Assembly: GCF_003337245.1 (NCBI RefSeq)
Contig: NZ_QPJE01000012.1
Span: forward strand, 1-64,000
DNA length: 64,000 nt
From: Halanaerobium sp. MA284_MarDTE_T2
GTDB taxonomy: Bacteria; Bacillota; Halanaerobiia; Halanaerobiales; Halanaerobiaceae
Direction of reading: 5' to 3'
Of the stretch, positions 7,462-16,657 are shown piece by piece (position 1 is the stretch's first letter; each line of letters begins with the position of its first letter). The position numbers were made by a program, and so were the translations under genes. Under the pieces are notes generated by a model. That model was not told where the DNA came from. It ran no database searches and saw nothing but the letters and a program-made list of their open reading frames with translations.

Positions 7462-8247
7462 CTATCTCCTCAGCTGATTGGCAGTCTGAAGCATCTCATC
7501 TGCTGCAGTTATCGCCTTTGAATTAACTTCATAAGCTCTCTGTGCAGCTATCATATTTACCATTTCTTCCACTACTTTTACATTTGACATTTCCAGAAAG
7601 CCCTGGCTTATTGTTCCATATCCCTCTTCTCCAGGCACACCTGCTCTTGGATCACCAGAAGCACTTGAAATAGAAAACTGATTTCTTCCTTCACTGATGA
7701 GTCCGGCAGGATTTGCAAATCTGTAGAGTTCAATTTCTCCAATCTGCTGTACTGTACCATCCGGATTTTTTACATTAACAGCACCATCAGAAGTAACCGA
7801 TATACTTGTAGATTCTTCCGGGATAACTATTTGTGGAGAAAGAATGTATCCATCTGCTGTAACCACCTGACCTGTGCTGTCTCGTTTAAATGAACCATCT
7901 CTAGTATAGACATAACTTCCATCAGGCCGCATTACTCTAAAAAACCCGTCTCCTTCTATAAGAAAATCCAGTGGATTATCTGTATTCTGAACATTACCAG
8001 GAGTAAACATTTTTTGAGTGCTGTTTACTTTTGTCCCATGTCCTACTTCTATTCCGACCGGAATTTGGGCTCCACTAGTATTAGGAGTTCCCGGCTGTTT
8101 TATCTCAGAATACATTAAATCTGCAAAATTTACCCTTGTCTTCTTAAATCCACTTGTGTTTACATTGGAAAGATTATTTGAAATAACATCTATATTGGTC
8201 TGCTGAGAATTCATTCCTGTTGCAGCAGTCCAGAGTGCACTAATCAT
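7462..8247 (-). CDS. flgG: Distal rod protein FlgG
   Basis: 261-residue axial protein of the distal rod, exported through the flagellar gate. N-terminal rod-type motif with NISNN/NLSNVNTSGFK pattern, central IEGDGFFRVMRPDGSYVYTR and a C-terminal heptad helix ending AITAADEMLQTANQLRR define FlgG. The leader contains a hairpin (8306-8334) that is shared with the flgE leader, plus a strong GAGGTGG ribosome-binding site. Confidence 0.93.
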   Translation of the reverse strand: MISALWTAATGMNSQQTNIDVISNNLSNVNTSGFKKTRVNFADLMYSEIKQPGTPNTSGAQIPVGIEVGHGTKVNSTQKMFTPGNVQNTDNPLDFLIEGDGFFRVMRPDGSYVYTRDGSFKRDSTGQVVTADGYILSPQIVIPEESTSISVTSDGAVNVKNPDGTVQQIGEIELYRFANPAGLISEGRNQFSISSASGDPRAGVPGEEGYGTISQGFLEMSNVKVVEEMVNMIAAQRAYEVNSKAITAADEMLQTANQLRR

Positions 8248-8305
8248 ATTTCCACCTCATTTTAATTGTAATTTAACACCATATCTATCAGTCAACGGTG
8301 TCTGT

Positions 8306-8334
8306 TTCAGCTTCCTCTTTGAGGTCCAGCTGAA
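8306..8334 (-). ncRNA. Conserved GGA hairpin in the flgG leader
   Basis: In the RNA, a 6-bp stem UUCAGC/GCUGAA, an internal loop UGGA opposite AA, and a CCUC/GAGG stem with an AAA loop. The same plan with the same internal loop (UGGA opposite AG) occurs at 26168-26192 before flgE. It is a cis-acting structure in the flgF-flgG spacer, perhaps a CsrA target because of its GGA motifs. Confidence 0.5.
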
Positions 8335-8343
8335 TTTGATTCT

Positions 8344-9099
8344 TTATGCTTTACCAACTTCATTAATAGCTTTACCCAGACTGTCATCTATACTTGAGAT
8401 GACTTTCTGACCTGCTTCATAATGGCGGGTCGTTTTAATCATATTGACCATTTCTTTTACAATTTCAACATTTGAGTTTTCCAGATATCCCTGCAGAATA
8501 ACAGCATCGGTTGCTGCCGGCATTTGTGCTTCATCTGCTGGAACATAAAGATTGTCACCTTCCTGAATTAAGCTTTCCTCTTCCGGAAAATTAACAACTG
8601 CAATTTCTGCTCCTTGAAGTCCACCAGAAAACGAAAGCTGGCCCTGTCCATCAATAAAAAATTCGCGTTCTGGAATTGTCTGTACCGGCTCACCATTTAT
8701 GTCAAGCAGCTGATAACCAGACTGTGTAACTATTTCTGAATTTCTATTAAGTGTAAAATTACCATTACGCGTATAGCGTATTCCGCCAGGTGTTTGGACA
8801 GCAAAAAATCCTTCTCCCTGAATAAAAAGATCCAGCTTATTTCCTGTTTTCCGCAGATCACCCTGACTCATATCTTTAAATTTTCTTTCAGTATAAACTC
8901 CAGAAGAAATAGACCCAATTTCGCGGTTTTTTTCTCCTGCTTCAATTTTCTTAAGCAGCATTTCTGGGAAAGACCTTTTAAGACTGCCTGCCCTTTTAAA
9001 ACCAACTGTACCTGCATTTGCAAGATTATTAGCAGTAATACTGCTCTGTTTTTCAGCAGCTAACATTGCTGCCCCAGCTGTATAAAGTCCTTTTATCAA
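8344..9099 (-). CDS. flgF: Flagellar basal-body rod protein, FlgF/FlhO type
   Basis: 251-residue FlgG-like axial protein. It starts MIKGLYTAGAAMLAAEKQ and has the rod motif ITANNLANAGTVGFKRAG, the central FIQGEGFFAVQTPGGIRYTR and the C-terminal helix VKEMVNMIKTTRHYEAGQKV. These place it in the FlgF/FlhO group that forms the proximal rod. It directly precedes flgG. Assignment between FlgF and FlhO naming is a matter of convention. Confidence 0.87.
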   Translation of the reverse strand: MIKGLYTAGAAMLAAEKQSSITANNLANAGTVGFKRAGSLKRSFPEMLLKKIEAGEKNREIGSISSGVYTERKFKDMSQGDLRKTGNKLDLFIQGEGFFAVQTPGGIRYTRNGNFTLNRNSEIVTQSGYQLLDINGEPVQTIPEREFFIDGQGQLSFSGGLQGAEIAVVNFPEEESLIQEGDNLYVPADEAQMPAATDAVILQGYLENSNVEIVKEMVNMIKTTRHYEAGQKVISSIDDSLGKAINEVGKA

Positions 9100-9114
9100 A
9101 ATTTTTCACCCCCT

Positions 9115-10710
9115 TTATAAAGTTTTTTGTCTTAATTCTCCATTTACCTCTGTAAAACACGATTCTGCAGTTTTATTTTGAATTATCAGCTTATCCTTAC
9201 TGCTTAAAAGATGAACTCCGGGAAAAACTAATTCATTAATTTTTATCTCTCCTTTTACATTATTAGATAGCTGCAGCTCCAGATCTTCTATTTCCTCTTT
9301 TAGATTCTTTTCTTTCTTTTTCAGCTCTTTTTCGGTTTCCAAAAATTTATTAAACATCACTATTTTATCTTTGGTCAGCTTTATACCCTTGTTTTTCAAC
9401 TGTTTCAACATTCTAATTCCTTTCATCACTTTATCTAAGTTTTTTTTAAGTGACTCCATCTCATCTTTTTTTTCTTTATATTTAGCATGAATTCCCGGAT
9501 CCAGTCCTACCTCCAATATGGTTTTTGTTGCAAGGCTTGAACCAACAATATTAGCTTCAATTAAACTGTGTGCTGATGCTTTTCCACCTACAATTAAACC
9601 CTTTCCACCTTTGACGACAATTCTATCTTTTGCCTTCAGCTCACTGTGCATAGATGCATCATGAATCATAATTTTTTCAGCTGTAATACTTCCGTTTTCA
9701 ACAAAACGAACCCTTACTTCACCTTCAGCTTCAATTTTTCCTTTACCTCTGCCCAAAAAACCTTTTTTGATACTCACATTTTGGCTGCTTTTAATTTCTG
9801 CAGCTCCAACATTACCCTGTATATCTATATCTCCAGCTGCTTTAACAATAAAACCTTCTCTAACATCACCACTTATTTTAACACTTCCCAAAAAATCAAT
9901 ATTACCTGTAGTTAGGTCTACATCACCTTTTATATTCAGCACAGGTCTTACATGAACCTTATCTTTTTCTTTTATTACCTGGCCGTCAATAGCTGCATAA
10001 ACACACAAATCTTTTTTTACAGTGTTTTTCCCTCTGGGAAGTTTTTTATCTTTTACAGGCTGAGGTTTAACTTCATCTCCTTTAACATTTCTGCCCGGTT
10101 TACCTTTCTGGGCCGGAATTTTTGTCAGAAGCTTTTCTCCCTTTTTAACATTTGTTATCAAATTTCTGTTGTGAAAATCCATTGTTCCATCCTGACGCAG
10201 AGTTCCAACATTTTTTTCTTTTTGTTCAAAATGATAGATCAATTCTGAATCTTTACCTGCTTCAGGTTTTTTCCCTTCAGCTATTAATGTTTCATTAACG
10301 GGAATTCGATTTTCAATTATCTTCTTGATCTGGTCTTCTTTTAAACCAAAACAAATATCTTTTTCTTCCAGCAGTATTTTTACATCTTCATAATGAATAA
10401 TACTGCTCCCATTACCTGGATCAAAGCTCATAAATGCTTTCATTCTGTCATCAGAAATCTTTAAACTAATTTTGTCGTCTTCATCTAAATCTTTAATTCT
10501 TGGAGCAATTGTAAACCAATCTTCATATCTATCCTGAAATCTTTCCTCAAGCAGCTCAGAATCTACTTCTACAATATTTTTTTCCTGCAAAGAATCCTTT
10601 ATATCAGACAGTGAAATATCACTATCATAATTTATCTTAATTTTTACATCACTATCAGTAAATTTAAGAAGATATTCTTTTCCGTTAAATTGATTTTTGT
10701 TTTTATTCAA
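9115..10710 (-). CDS. FapA-domain (DUF342) flagellar assembly protein A
   Basis: 531-residue cytoplasmic protein. N-terminal about 200 residues are the variable FapA region; the centre (about 230-400) has repeated beta-helix-like turns such as GDVDLTTGNIDFLGSVKISG and GDIDIQGNVGAAEIKS; a long charged coiled coil follows at about 410-490. Members are linked to flagellar number/placement and membrane binding in Vibrio and are common next to fliA in Clostridia. Start is TTG with AGGTGA upstream. It lies 20 bases after fliA. Confidence 0.85.
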   Translation of the reverse strand: MNKNKNQFNGKEYLLKFTDSDVKIKINYDSDISLSDIKDSLQEKNIVEVDSELLEERFQDRYEDWFTIAPRIKDLDEDDKISLKISDDRMKAFMSFDPGNGSSIIHYEDVKILLEEKDICFGLKEDQIKKIIENRIPVNETLIAEGKKPEAGKDSELIYHFEQKEKNVGTLRQDGTMDFHNRNLITNVKKGEKLLTKIPAQKGKPGRNVKGDEVKPQPVKDKKLPRGKNTVKKDLCVYAAIDGQVIKEKDKVHVRPVLNIKGDVDLTTGNIDFLGSVKISGDVREGFIVKAAGDIDIQGNVGAAEIKSSQNVSIKKGFLGRGKGKIEAEGEVRVRFVENGSITAEKIMIHDASMHSELKAKDRIVVKGGKGLIVGGKASAHSLIEANIVGSSLATKTILEVGLDPGIHAKYKEKKDEMESLKKNLDKVMKGIRMLKQLKNKGIKLTKDKIVMFNKFLETEKELKKKEKNLKEEIEDLELQLSNNVKGEIKINELVFPGVHLLSSKDKLIIQNKTAESCFTEVNGELRQKTL

Positions 10711-10730
10711 TTTGATTCACCTGCTTTTCA

Positions 10731-11477
10731 TTAGAAAAAATATTCTTTACTTCTGCTCAACATTCCTCTGAGTCGGCGGACAATCTGTTTATGTAGCTGA
10801 GATACTCGGGCCGGACTAATATCCATTATTTCTGCTATCTCTAACTGTGTCAGTTCTTCATAGTAATACAGCTGGACAAGAAGTTTTTCTCTTTCTTTGA
10901 GGCTATCAATTTTTTCAGCCAGCAGTTCTACTGCATCTTCTTCTTCCATTTTAGAAACTGGCTTATCTGCACCTGAATCTATAAGCTGTATCAATTCTGA
11001 GCCATCATACTCATAAGACAGCGATATCCAGTCAGATAGATATTTGCGGTAAAGTATGTCTTCAATTTTTTCTATATCCATATTCATTATTTCTGCTAAT
11101 TCACTGTTTGAAGGGTCACGGCCCTGATCATTTTTAAAATCTAATTTTCTTTCCTCTATTAATTTAATCTGTCTCCTCATGCTGCTGGGAAGCCAATCCT
11201 GACTTCTTAAATGATCAAAAATTTCTCCTTTTATACGCGGCAGTGCAAAGGTGGAAAAATTAATATTTCTGCTCCAGTCAAAATTTTCTACAGCTTCTAT
11301 CAGACCAATGATTCCATAGCTTTCCAGATCATCTCTATCTATATGATCAGGCAGTATAACACTTATTCTGCCTGCAGCATATCTAACAAGATTAATATGT
11401 TCTAAAATAAGAGCTTCTCTGGCCTGCATATCATCCTGTTCTTTATACTTCTGCCATAGTTTTTCATTATTAGGCAT
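10731..11477 (-). CDS. fliA: RNA polymerase sigma factor FliA (sigma-28/sigma-D)
   Basis: 248-residue sigma factor for late flagellar and chemotaxis promoters. Region 2 includes DDLESYGIIGLIEAVENFDW and FSTFALPRIKGEIFDHLR; region 3 has RDPSNSELAEIM; region 4 ends with LTQLEIAEIMDISPARVSQL and a Lys/Arg helix. Length and motifs match WhiG/FliA. Being within the flgB operon, it is made with the hook-basal body. The anti-sigma factor FlgM is not in the window. Confidence 0.93.
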   Translation of the reverse strand: MPNNEKLWQKYKEQDDMQAREALILEHINLVRYAAGRISVILPDHIDRDDLESYGIIGLIEAVENFDWSRNINFSTFALPRIKGEIFDHLRSQDWLPSSMRRQIKLIEERKLDFKNDQGRDPSNSELAEIMNMDIEKIEDILYRKYLSDWISLSYEYDGSELIQLIDSGADKPVSKMEEEDAVELLAEKIDSLKEREKLLVQLYYYEELTQLEIAEIMDISPARVSQLHKQIVRRLRGMLSRSKEYFF

Positions 11478-11500
11478 AATAATCTTCCTTTTTTTGATTA

Positions 11501-11821
11501 TTAATCTTCCCTCTGAGTATATTCTATTTCAGGAGGATTAATTGGTGAAAACCCATCATCTTCCGCATTTCCTTCGTCAGATTCTTTAGTATCTGATTGA
11601 TTTTTATCTTTACTTTCATTACTTAAATCAGAACTATTTTTACTACTGCGGTCTTTCAAAATTGAAGTTAAAAGAAATATAAGATTAAATATCAGCACAA
11701 AAATAATAGTTCTATTGATACTTTTAAAAAAGACTGTTTTTAGTTCCATTTTATTTATTAAATAATATATTGTATTTAAAACATAAAATATAAAGCCAAA
11801 TAAAATTGATTTAAAAAGCAT
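11501..11821 (-). CDS. Small two-helix membrane protein of unknown function
   Basis: 106 residues, not recognised. Two hydrophobic helices lie at about 3-20 and 38-57, joined by a basic loop; the remaining half is a strongly acidic and polar tail rich in Ser, Asp, Lys and Glu, ending EIEYTQRED. It lies in frame with the operon flow between the PilZ gene and fliA. In Bacillus the gene next to sigD is swrB, also a small membrane protein, but no sequence similarity can be claimed. A role linked to FliA or the export gate is only a positional guess. Confidence 0.6.
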   Translation of the reverse strand: MLFKSILFGFIFYVLNTIYYLINKMELKTVFFKSINRTIIFVLIFNLIFLLTSILKDRSSKNSSDLSNESKDKNQSDTKESDEGNAEDDGFSPINPPEIEYTQRED

Positions 11822-12451
11822 TTAACTTAATCCTTTTTTTCTGTTTTCTCGCTGATATGCAAATATCCACTGAATAATCTCTTCTCTTAAATTCTCTTCA
11901 ATATCTTCAAATTTAATTCCAAGTTCCCAGCTTTTGTGATCTTTTTTATGTGATCTCACAACAGAAGCACTGATCAGCTCTTTTTCCTTTAAAATATTTT
12001 TGAGCTCAACCTTAATTTTCTGACCTTTATCAAAATGTTCATCTACTTCTATTTTAATTCCTCCCCCACTGATATCAAGCAGTCTTGCTTCCATAAGCTT
12101 CTCTTCTTCCTGACTGTATATAGTTATTTGTCCACTGACTTCAAGGCGGAAATAGTCTCTGCGCTGAATTCTGATTATGTTTTCCGGTTTTTCTATATAG
12201 AGAAGTGGAAATGGTTCTTTTAATCTCTTTTTTACTCTGCTCTTAAACTTATATGCTGCCCTCTCTGTTGTAAAATAGACTTCAATATCCTGGTTGATCC
12301 TAACCGGCAAAGACGCTCCTTCCCGATACAGGCCAGTAATAAGAATTCCGCCCTTTTTTATATCAGCAACTTTGCTTAAATATTTACCCTTGTAAAGTCC
12401 AGTCAAAATTTCTATTTCTAATTTTTGATTAATTTCTGGTAATTTCATCAT
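11822..12451 (-). CDS. PilZ-domain c-di-GMP effector (YcgR/YpfA type)
   Basis: About 209 residues. An N-terminal YcgR-like domain (about 5-95) is followed by a PilZ domain. Both c-di-GMP contact motifs are present: RRDYFR (RxxxR) and DISGGG (DxSxxG). Such proteins bind c-di-GMP and brake the flagellar motor, usually at MotA or the FliG/FliM face. The ATG at 12451 is preferred over the upstream TTG because GGAG lies 6 bases before it. The gene sits after flhG. With the riboswitch upstream of flgB, it forms a second point of c-di-GMP input. Confidence 0.88.
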   Translation of the reverse strand: MMKLPEINQKLEIEILTGLYKGKYLSKVADIKKGGILITGLYREGASLPVRINQDIEVYFTTERAAYKFKSRVKKRLKEPFPLLYIEKPENIIRIQRRDYFRLEVSGQITIYSQEEEKLMEARLLDISGGGIKIEVDEHFDKGQKIKVELKNILKEKELISASVVRSHKKDHKSWELGIKFEDIEENLREEIIQWIFAYQRENRKKGLS

Positions 12452-12466
12452 CTTCAACTCCAGTGA

Positions 12467-13378
12467 TTATTTCCTGCTGCTGTTAAAAAATCCTATCATT
12501 TTGTAAAAATAGCTTTTAACACCTTTGCTCTGCTTTTCTCCTTCTTCTCCACTAATTTTTTTAGCTAACTTTTCAAAATCTTCTGCTGCAGATCTTCCAG
12601 CATATATTTCAGAAAAAGGCCTCTGCTTTTTTACAGCAGTGCTGATATTTCTGTCGTGAGATATCTGGCCGACTAAATCCAGCTCAATGTTTAGATATTT
12701 TTTAACTGTCTTTTTCATTCTTTCGGCAGTTTTTTGGGCATCTTTTTTTCTATCGACCTGATTTAATACAAGTTTAACTGATTTATCAAAATTATATTTT
12801 GCCAGTATTTTTATAAGGCTGTAGCTGTCCATTACAGATGTTGGTTCTGTAGTAAGAACCAAAAGAAGCTCCTCTGCAGAAAGAATTGTACTGACTATAT
12901 TTTTACCTGCTCCTGCACCTAAATCAATCAGCAGATAATCATAATCTTTTTCCATTTCTCCAGCTATATTAATTATTTTGTTCATCATATCTGTATTAAG
13001 ATCTATAAAAGTGTCATCTCCAGTAATTCCGCTGAGAATACTAATTCCACTTGGATCTTTGACAATTGCTTCCTGAAGGGTACATTCTCCCCTCAAAAGA
13101 TGCCCCATATCATAAATTGGACTGATATCGAGCATAATATCCAGATTTGCCATTCCAATATCACTGTCAATTATCAGCACTTTTTTTTTCAGCCTGGCTA
13201 AATTATAAGCCAGATTAACGGTAAGGGTTGATTTACCAACACCACCTTTGCCGCTGGCAATAGCTATTGTCCTAGCTCTACTCTTATGCCTAATGGAATT
13301 ATTATCACCACTGTTTTCCAGCATCTTTTCTTTTTTCTTTTGAACTATTTCTTTTAATTTTGCAGCCTGACTAAACAT
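12467..13378 (-). CDS. flhG: Flagellar number regulator FlhG (YlxH, MinD-like ATPase)
   Basis: About 303-residue P-loop ATPase of the ParA/MinD class that sets flagellar number with FlhF. The deviant Walker A is IAIASGKGGVGKSTLTVNLA; the switch region shows DSDIGMANLDIM and DYLLIDLGAGAG. It begins with a short Lys-rich segment, MFSQAAKLKEIVQKKKEKM. That ATG (13378) overlaps the flhF stop by 8 bases; the longer frame from 13453 would overlap flhF by 83 bases and adds an unrelated N-terminus. A C-terminal helix is expected for membrane binding. Confidence 0.9.
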   Translation of the reverse strand: MFSQAAKLKEIVQKKKEKMLENSGDNNSIRHKSRARTIAIASGKGGVGKSTLTVNLAYNLARLKKKVLIIDSDIGMANLDIMLDISPIYDMGHLLRGECTLQEAIVKDPSGISILSGITGDDTFIDLNTDMMNKIINIAGEMEKDYDYLLIDLGAGAGKNIVSTILSAEELLLVLTTEPTSVMDSYSLIKILAKYNFDKSVKLVLNQVDRKKDAQKTAERMKKTVKKYLNIELDLVGQISHDRNISTAVKKQRPFSEIYAGRSAAEDFEKLAKKISGEEGEKQSKGVKSYFYKMIGFFNSSRK

Positions 13379-14579
13379 GATAATCACCAAATAAATATTT
13401 AAATAATATTTCCGGGCAGGCCGGATTAATGTCTTCTGGAACATCCTGTCCAAAAGTTAGATAAGAAAATGGAAGATTATATCTTTCTTTAATATTAATT
13501 AAGTCGCCATAGCTGCCTGTCTCATCAAGCTTTGTCAGCAGTATTTTATCCGGATTCATTTTTTCGAAGCGCTCAATAATATTATACATGTCCCTGCTCT
13601 TAATATTCAAGCTGACAAGAAGGTGAACTTCATCTATTATCTCGTTTTCAGTGTAATCCTTAAGTCTACCCAGCTGAAGCTGATCTTTCCAGCTGCTGCC
13701 AGGAGTATCAATAAATATTAGATCACAGTTTTTAAACTTACCCTCTATCATAGATTTAAGTTTACCACTGCTGTAGCATACTTTAAAGGGAATATCTATT
13801 ATATTGCTGTATGTCTGCAGCTGTTCTACAGCAGCTATTCTGTAGGTGTCTGCCGTTATTAAACCGACTTTTTTGTTTTTATCTACTGCAAAATAAGCTG
13901 CTATTTTGGCAATTGTTGTAGTTTTACCAACTCCTGTAGGACCAATAAATGAAACAACCTTTCTCTTTTTATCTATTTTTATAGGTGAACAGTCGGCAAA
14001 ATATTTGCGGCTGAATGATTCTATTTTTTCGCTGTAATTATCATTAAGTGGAAAACCTGCACCTTTATTCAGCTTATTAATAAAAGAATTTAAACAATCT
14101 TCTTCTACTCCCTGATGGAAAAGATGATTATATATTTTAGTATTTTTGTAGCTTTCCTTGATTTCTTTTTCGACACTAATCTCTGCTTTATGATCTTCTT
14201 CTATCTTCTCATCTTTTTTTCTTTCAGCTGAAAAATCAGCTCTTTCTTTATTTTTATCCTCTATATTTTTAGATTCTATTTTTTCTGCTTTAGGTGCTTC
14301 TGTTTCACTTTTTAATAATTCTTCCGGTCTGTCAGGCAGCTTTTCTTTAACTAATTCTTCTTTTTTTCTGCTGACCCTGCTGTCAACCGGCTGATAATGG
14401 GGCCGGCTTTTTTCTTCAAGTGCTGCCAGTACTTCAACAACTGTTTTTCCAAAAAATCCAAAAATACCGCCTTTTTGAAATTTTCTTTTTTCTATAATAA
14501 TTGCTTCTGGACCCAGATCAGCTTTTACTTTGAATATTACATCCTGTATTGTTTCTCCAGTATATTTCTTTATTTTCAT
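13371..14579 (-). CDS. flhF: SRP-type GTPase FlhF
   Basis: 402-residue GTPase that places the first flagellar components at the pole or other site. The N-terminal B domain starts MKIKKYTGETIQDVIFKVKA; a long charged linker at about 60-160 is poorly conserved; the NG domain holds G1 GPTGVGKTTT at about 215, TADTYRIAAVEQLQTY, DTPGS (G3) and LTKLDETGSYG (G4). It follows flhA without a gap and overlaps flhG. Confidence 0.92.
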   Translation of the reverse strand: MKIKKYTGETIQDVIFKVKADLGPEAIIIEKRKFQKGGIFGFFGKTVVEVLAALEEKSRPHYQPVDSRVSRKKEELVKEKLPDRPEELLKSETEAPKAEKIESKNIEDKNKERADFSAERKKDEKIEEDHKAEISVEKEIKESYKNTKIYNHLFHQGVEEDCLNSFINKLNKGAGFPLNDNYSEKIESFSRKYFADCSPIKIDKKRKVVSFIGPTGVGKTTTIAKIAAYFAVDKNKKVGLITADTYRIAAVEQLQTYSNIIDIPFKVCYSSGKLKSMIEGKFKNCDLIFIDTPGSSWKDQLQLGRLKDYTENEIIDEVHLLVSLNIKSRDMYNIIERFEKMNPDKILLTKLDETGSYGDLINIKERYNLPFSYLTFGQDVPEDINPACPEILFKYLFGDYHV

Positions 14580-16649
14580 CTATTTAACAACCCCCTGTAC
14601 TTGAAGATCAACATCAGGTTCAAGTTCATTAAATGACAGAACAATTAAATCTTCAAATGTTCTGTGTACCAGTTCTTTAATTGGACGCCTGATCATAGGT
14701 GATGTCAGTAAAATTGGATCATTACCTTTTTCTAAAAGTTCTTTTGCCTGTTCTACGATTTGATTGATAATATTCTGTGCCTGGGCGGGCTGTAGAGATA
14801 GATAATTGCCCTGATCAGACTGCTCCAGTGCATTGACCAGCTGTTCTTCTTTTGCTGGATCTATGGTAAATACATAAAGGGTATTGTCTGGCCCTGTAAA
14901 TTGACTGCTTATCTGACGTGATAGTGCCTGTCTTACATATTCTGTCAAAACAGTTATATCATTTGTTCTTCCTGCATGATCAGCAAGTGTTTCCAGTATT
15001 AAAACAAGATTTTTAATCGGTATATTCTCCCAAAGAAGATTCTGCAGTATTTTCTGTATTCCACCCAAATTCATCTTATCCGGTATAAGTTCATCTATAA
15101 CTGCTTTCTGATCATCCTTAATATTATCTATAAGTTTTTTTACTTCCTGTCTTCCCAGCAGTTCGTGGGAATGTTTTTTTATAACTTCTGTCAGGTGGGT
15201 AGCCAACACTGAGCTGGGGTCTACCACTGTATAATTTGCCATTTCTGCTCTTTCTCTATCTTCTTCCTCAATCCAGATCGCAGGTGTACCAAAGGCAGGT
15301 TCTTCTGTTTCAATTCCTTCGATTTCTTCTAGAGTATGACCTGGATCCATGGCCAGATATTTATCTGCATAAAGTCTATATCTGCTTATTTCTACCCCCT
15401 GCAGCTTAATACAGTATATATTTGGCTCAAGCTGAAGATTGTCAACTATACGTACAGGTGGTAAAATAATACCAAGTTCAGCTGCAATCTGCTTTCTAAT
15501 AACTGAAACTCTTTCCAGAAAATCTCCACCCTGTTCTGGCAGAACAAGTGAAATTAGATTATATCCTACTTCTATTTCCAGCTTATCTACTTTAATTAGC
15601 TGTTTTAACTCCTCCTGTCTTGCTTCCTGTTTTTGGGCTTCACTTATCTGTGTTTGTTCTGGAGATTTTTCAACAGCTTTTTCCTCTACAGATGCATTTA
15701 ACATTAAATATCCCATCACAGCTATAAATACTGCTAGAAAAATAAAAGGAAGTGTCGGCAGCCCAGGTACAAATCCTAAAACAGTGAGAACTGCAGCAGC
15801 TATAAATAAGGCTTTGGGCTGTTTGAGAAGCTGATCTGTCATCTCCTGACCCATATTATTTTCAGAAGCTGATCTTGTAACAACCATACCTGTGGCAGTA
15901 GAAATAAGCAGAGCAGGTATCTGTGATACCAGTCCATCTCCTACTGTCAGCAGAGTATATGTCTGTGCTGCTTCTGCAAAACCCATATTCTGCTGAATCA
16001 TACCAATTATTAAACCACCGATAATATTTATAAAAGTTATAATTATACCGGCAATTGCATCTCCTTTAACAAATTTACTGGCACCATCCATAGCTCCATA
16101 AAAATCTGCTTCTTTCCTTATTTTAGCTCTTTCATATTTAGCTTCCTTCTCATCTATAATACCAGCATTAAGATCAGCATCTATGCTCATCTGTTTACCC
16201 GGCATTGCATCAAGTGTAAAACGAGCAGCAACCTCAGCAACTCTTTCTGCACCTTTGGTAATTACTATAAACTGAATTACAATCAAAATTAAGAATATTA
16301 TAAGTCCAACAACATAGTTGCCTCCGACAACAAAATTACCAAAACTCATGATAATCTCACCAGCATATCCCTGTCCAAGTATCAGCCTTGTTGTCGATAC
16401 ATTTAATCCCAGCCTAAATAGGGTTGCAAATAGGAGCAGTGATGGGAAAACAGAGATATCAAGAGGCTCTATTGTATAAATACTGACCAGAATTATAACC
16501 ATGGAAAATGTAATGTTTGCTGCCAGCAGTATATCCATCAGCACTGTGGGCATAGGTATAATGAACATGACAATTATACCTACTACCATGAGAGCAAATA
16601 TAATATCACTATTTTTTGTTATCTTTGCGTATACTAAACTATTATCCAC
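14580..16649 (-). CDS. flhA: Flagellar export gate protein FlhA
   Basis: 689-residue inner-membrane component of the type III export gate. Eight helices fill about residues 15-315, with the FHIPEP-region signature seen in the stretch starting KGAERVAEVAARFTLDAMPG and continuing KQMSIDADLNAG. The C-terminal 340 residues form the cytosolic ring that receives chaperone-substrate complexes. The GTG start at 16649 is preceded by GGAGGT that lies in the end of flhB. Confidence 0.95.
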   Translation of the reverse strand: MDNSLVYAKITKNSDIIFALMVVGIIVMFIIPMPTVLMDILLAANITFSMVIILVSIYTIEPLDISVFPSLLLFATLFRLGLNVSTTRLILGQGYAGEIIMSFGNFVVGGNYVVGLIIFLILIVIQFIVITKGAERVAEVAARFTLDAMPGKQMSIDADLNAGIIDEKEAKYERAKIRKEADFYGAMDGASKFVKGDAIAGIIITFINIIGGLIIGMIQQNMGFAEAAQTYTLLTVGDGLVSQIPALLISTATGMVVTRSASENNMGQEMTDQLLKQPKALFIAAAVLTVLGFVPGLPTLPFIFLAVFIAVMGYLMLNASVEEKAVEKSPEQTQISEAQKQEARQEELKQLIKVDKLEIEVGYNLISLVLPEQGGDFLERVSVIRKQIAAELGIILPPVRIVDNLQLEPNIYCIKLQGVEISRYRLYADKYLAMDPGHTLEEIEGIETEEPAFGTPAIWIEEEDRERAEMANYTVVDPSSVLATHLTEVIKKHSHELLGRQEVKKLIDNIKDDQKAVIDELIPDKMNLGGIQKILQNLLWENIPIKNLVLILETLADHAGRTNDITVLTEYVRQALSRQISSQFTGPDNTLYVFTIDPAKEEQLVNALEQSDQGNYLSLQPAQAQNIINQIVEQAKELLEKGNDPILLTSPMIRRPIKELVHRTFEDLIVLSFNELEPDVDLQVQGVVK

Positions 16650-16657
16650 TGCTGAGA

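Noticed and set aside
13379-13453. 25-residue N-terminal extension of FlhG
   Set aside because: It lies inside flhF; the internal ATG overlaps the flhF stop in the usual way.
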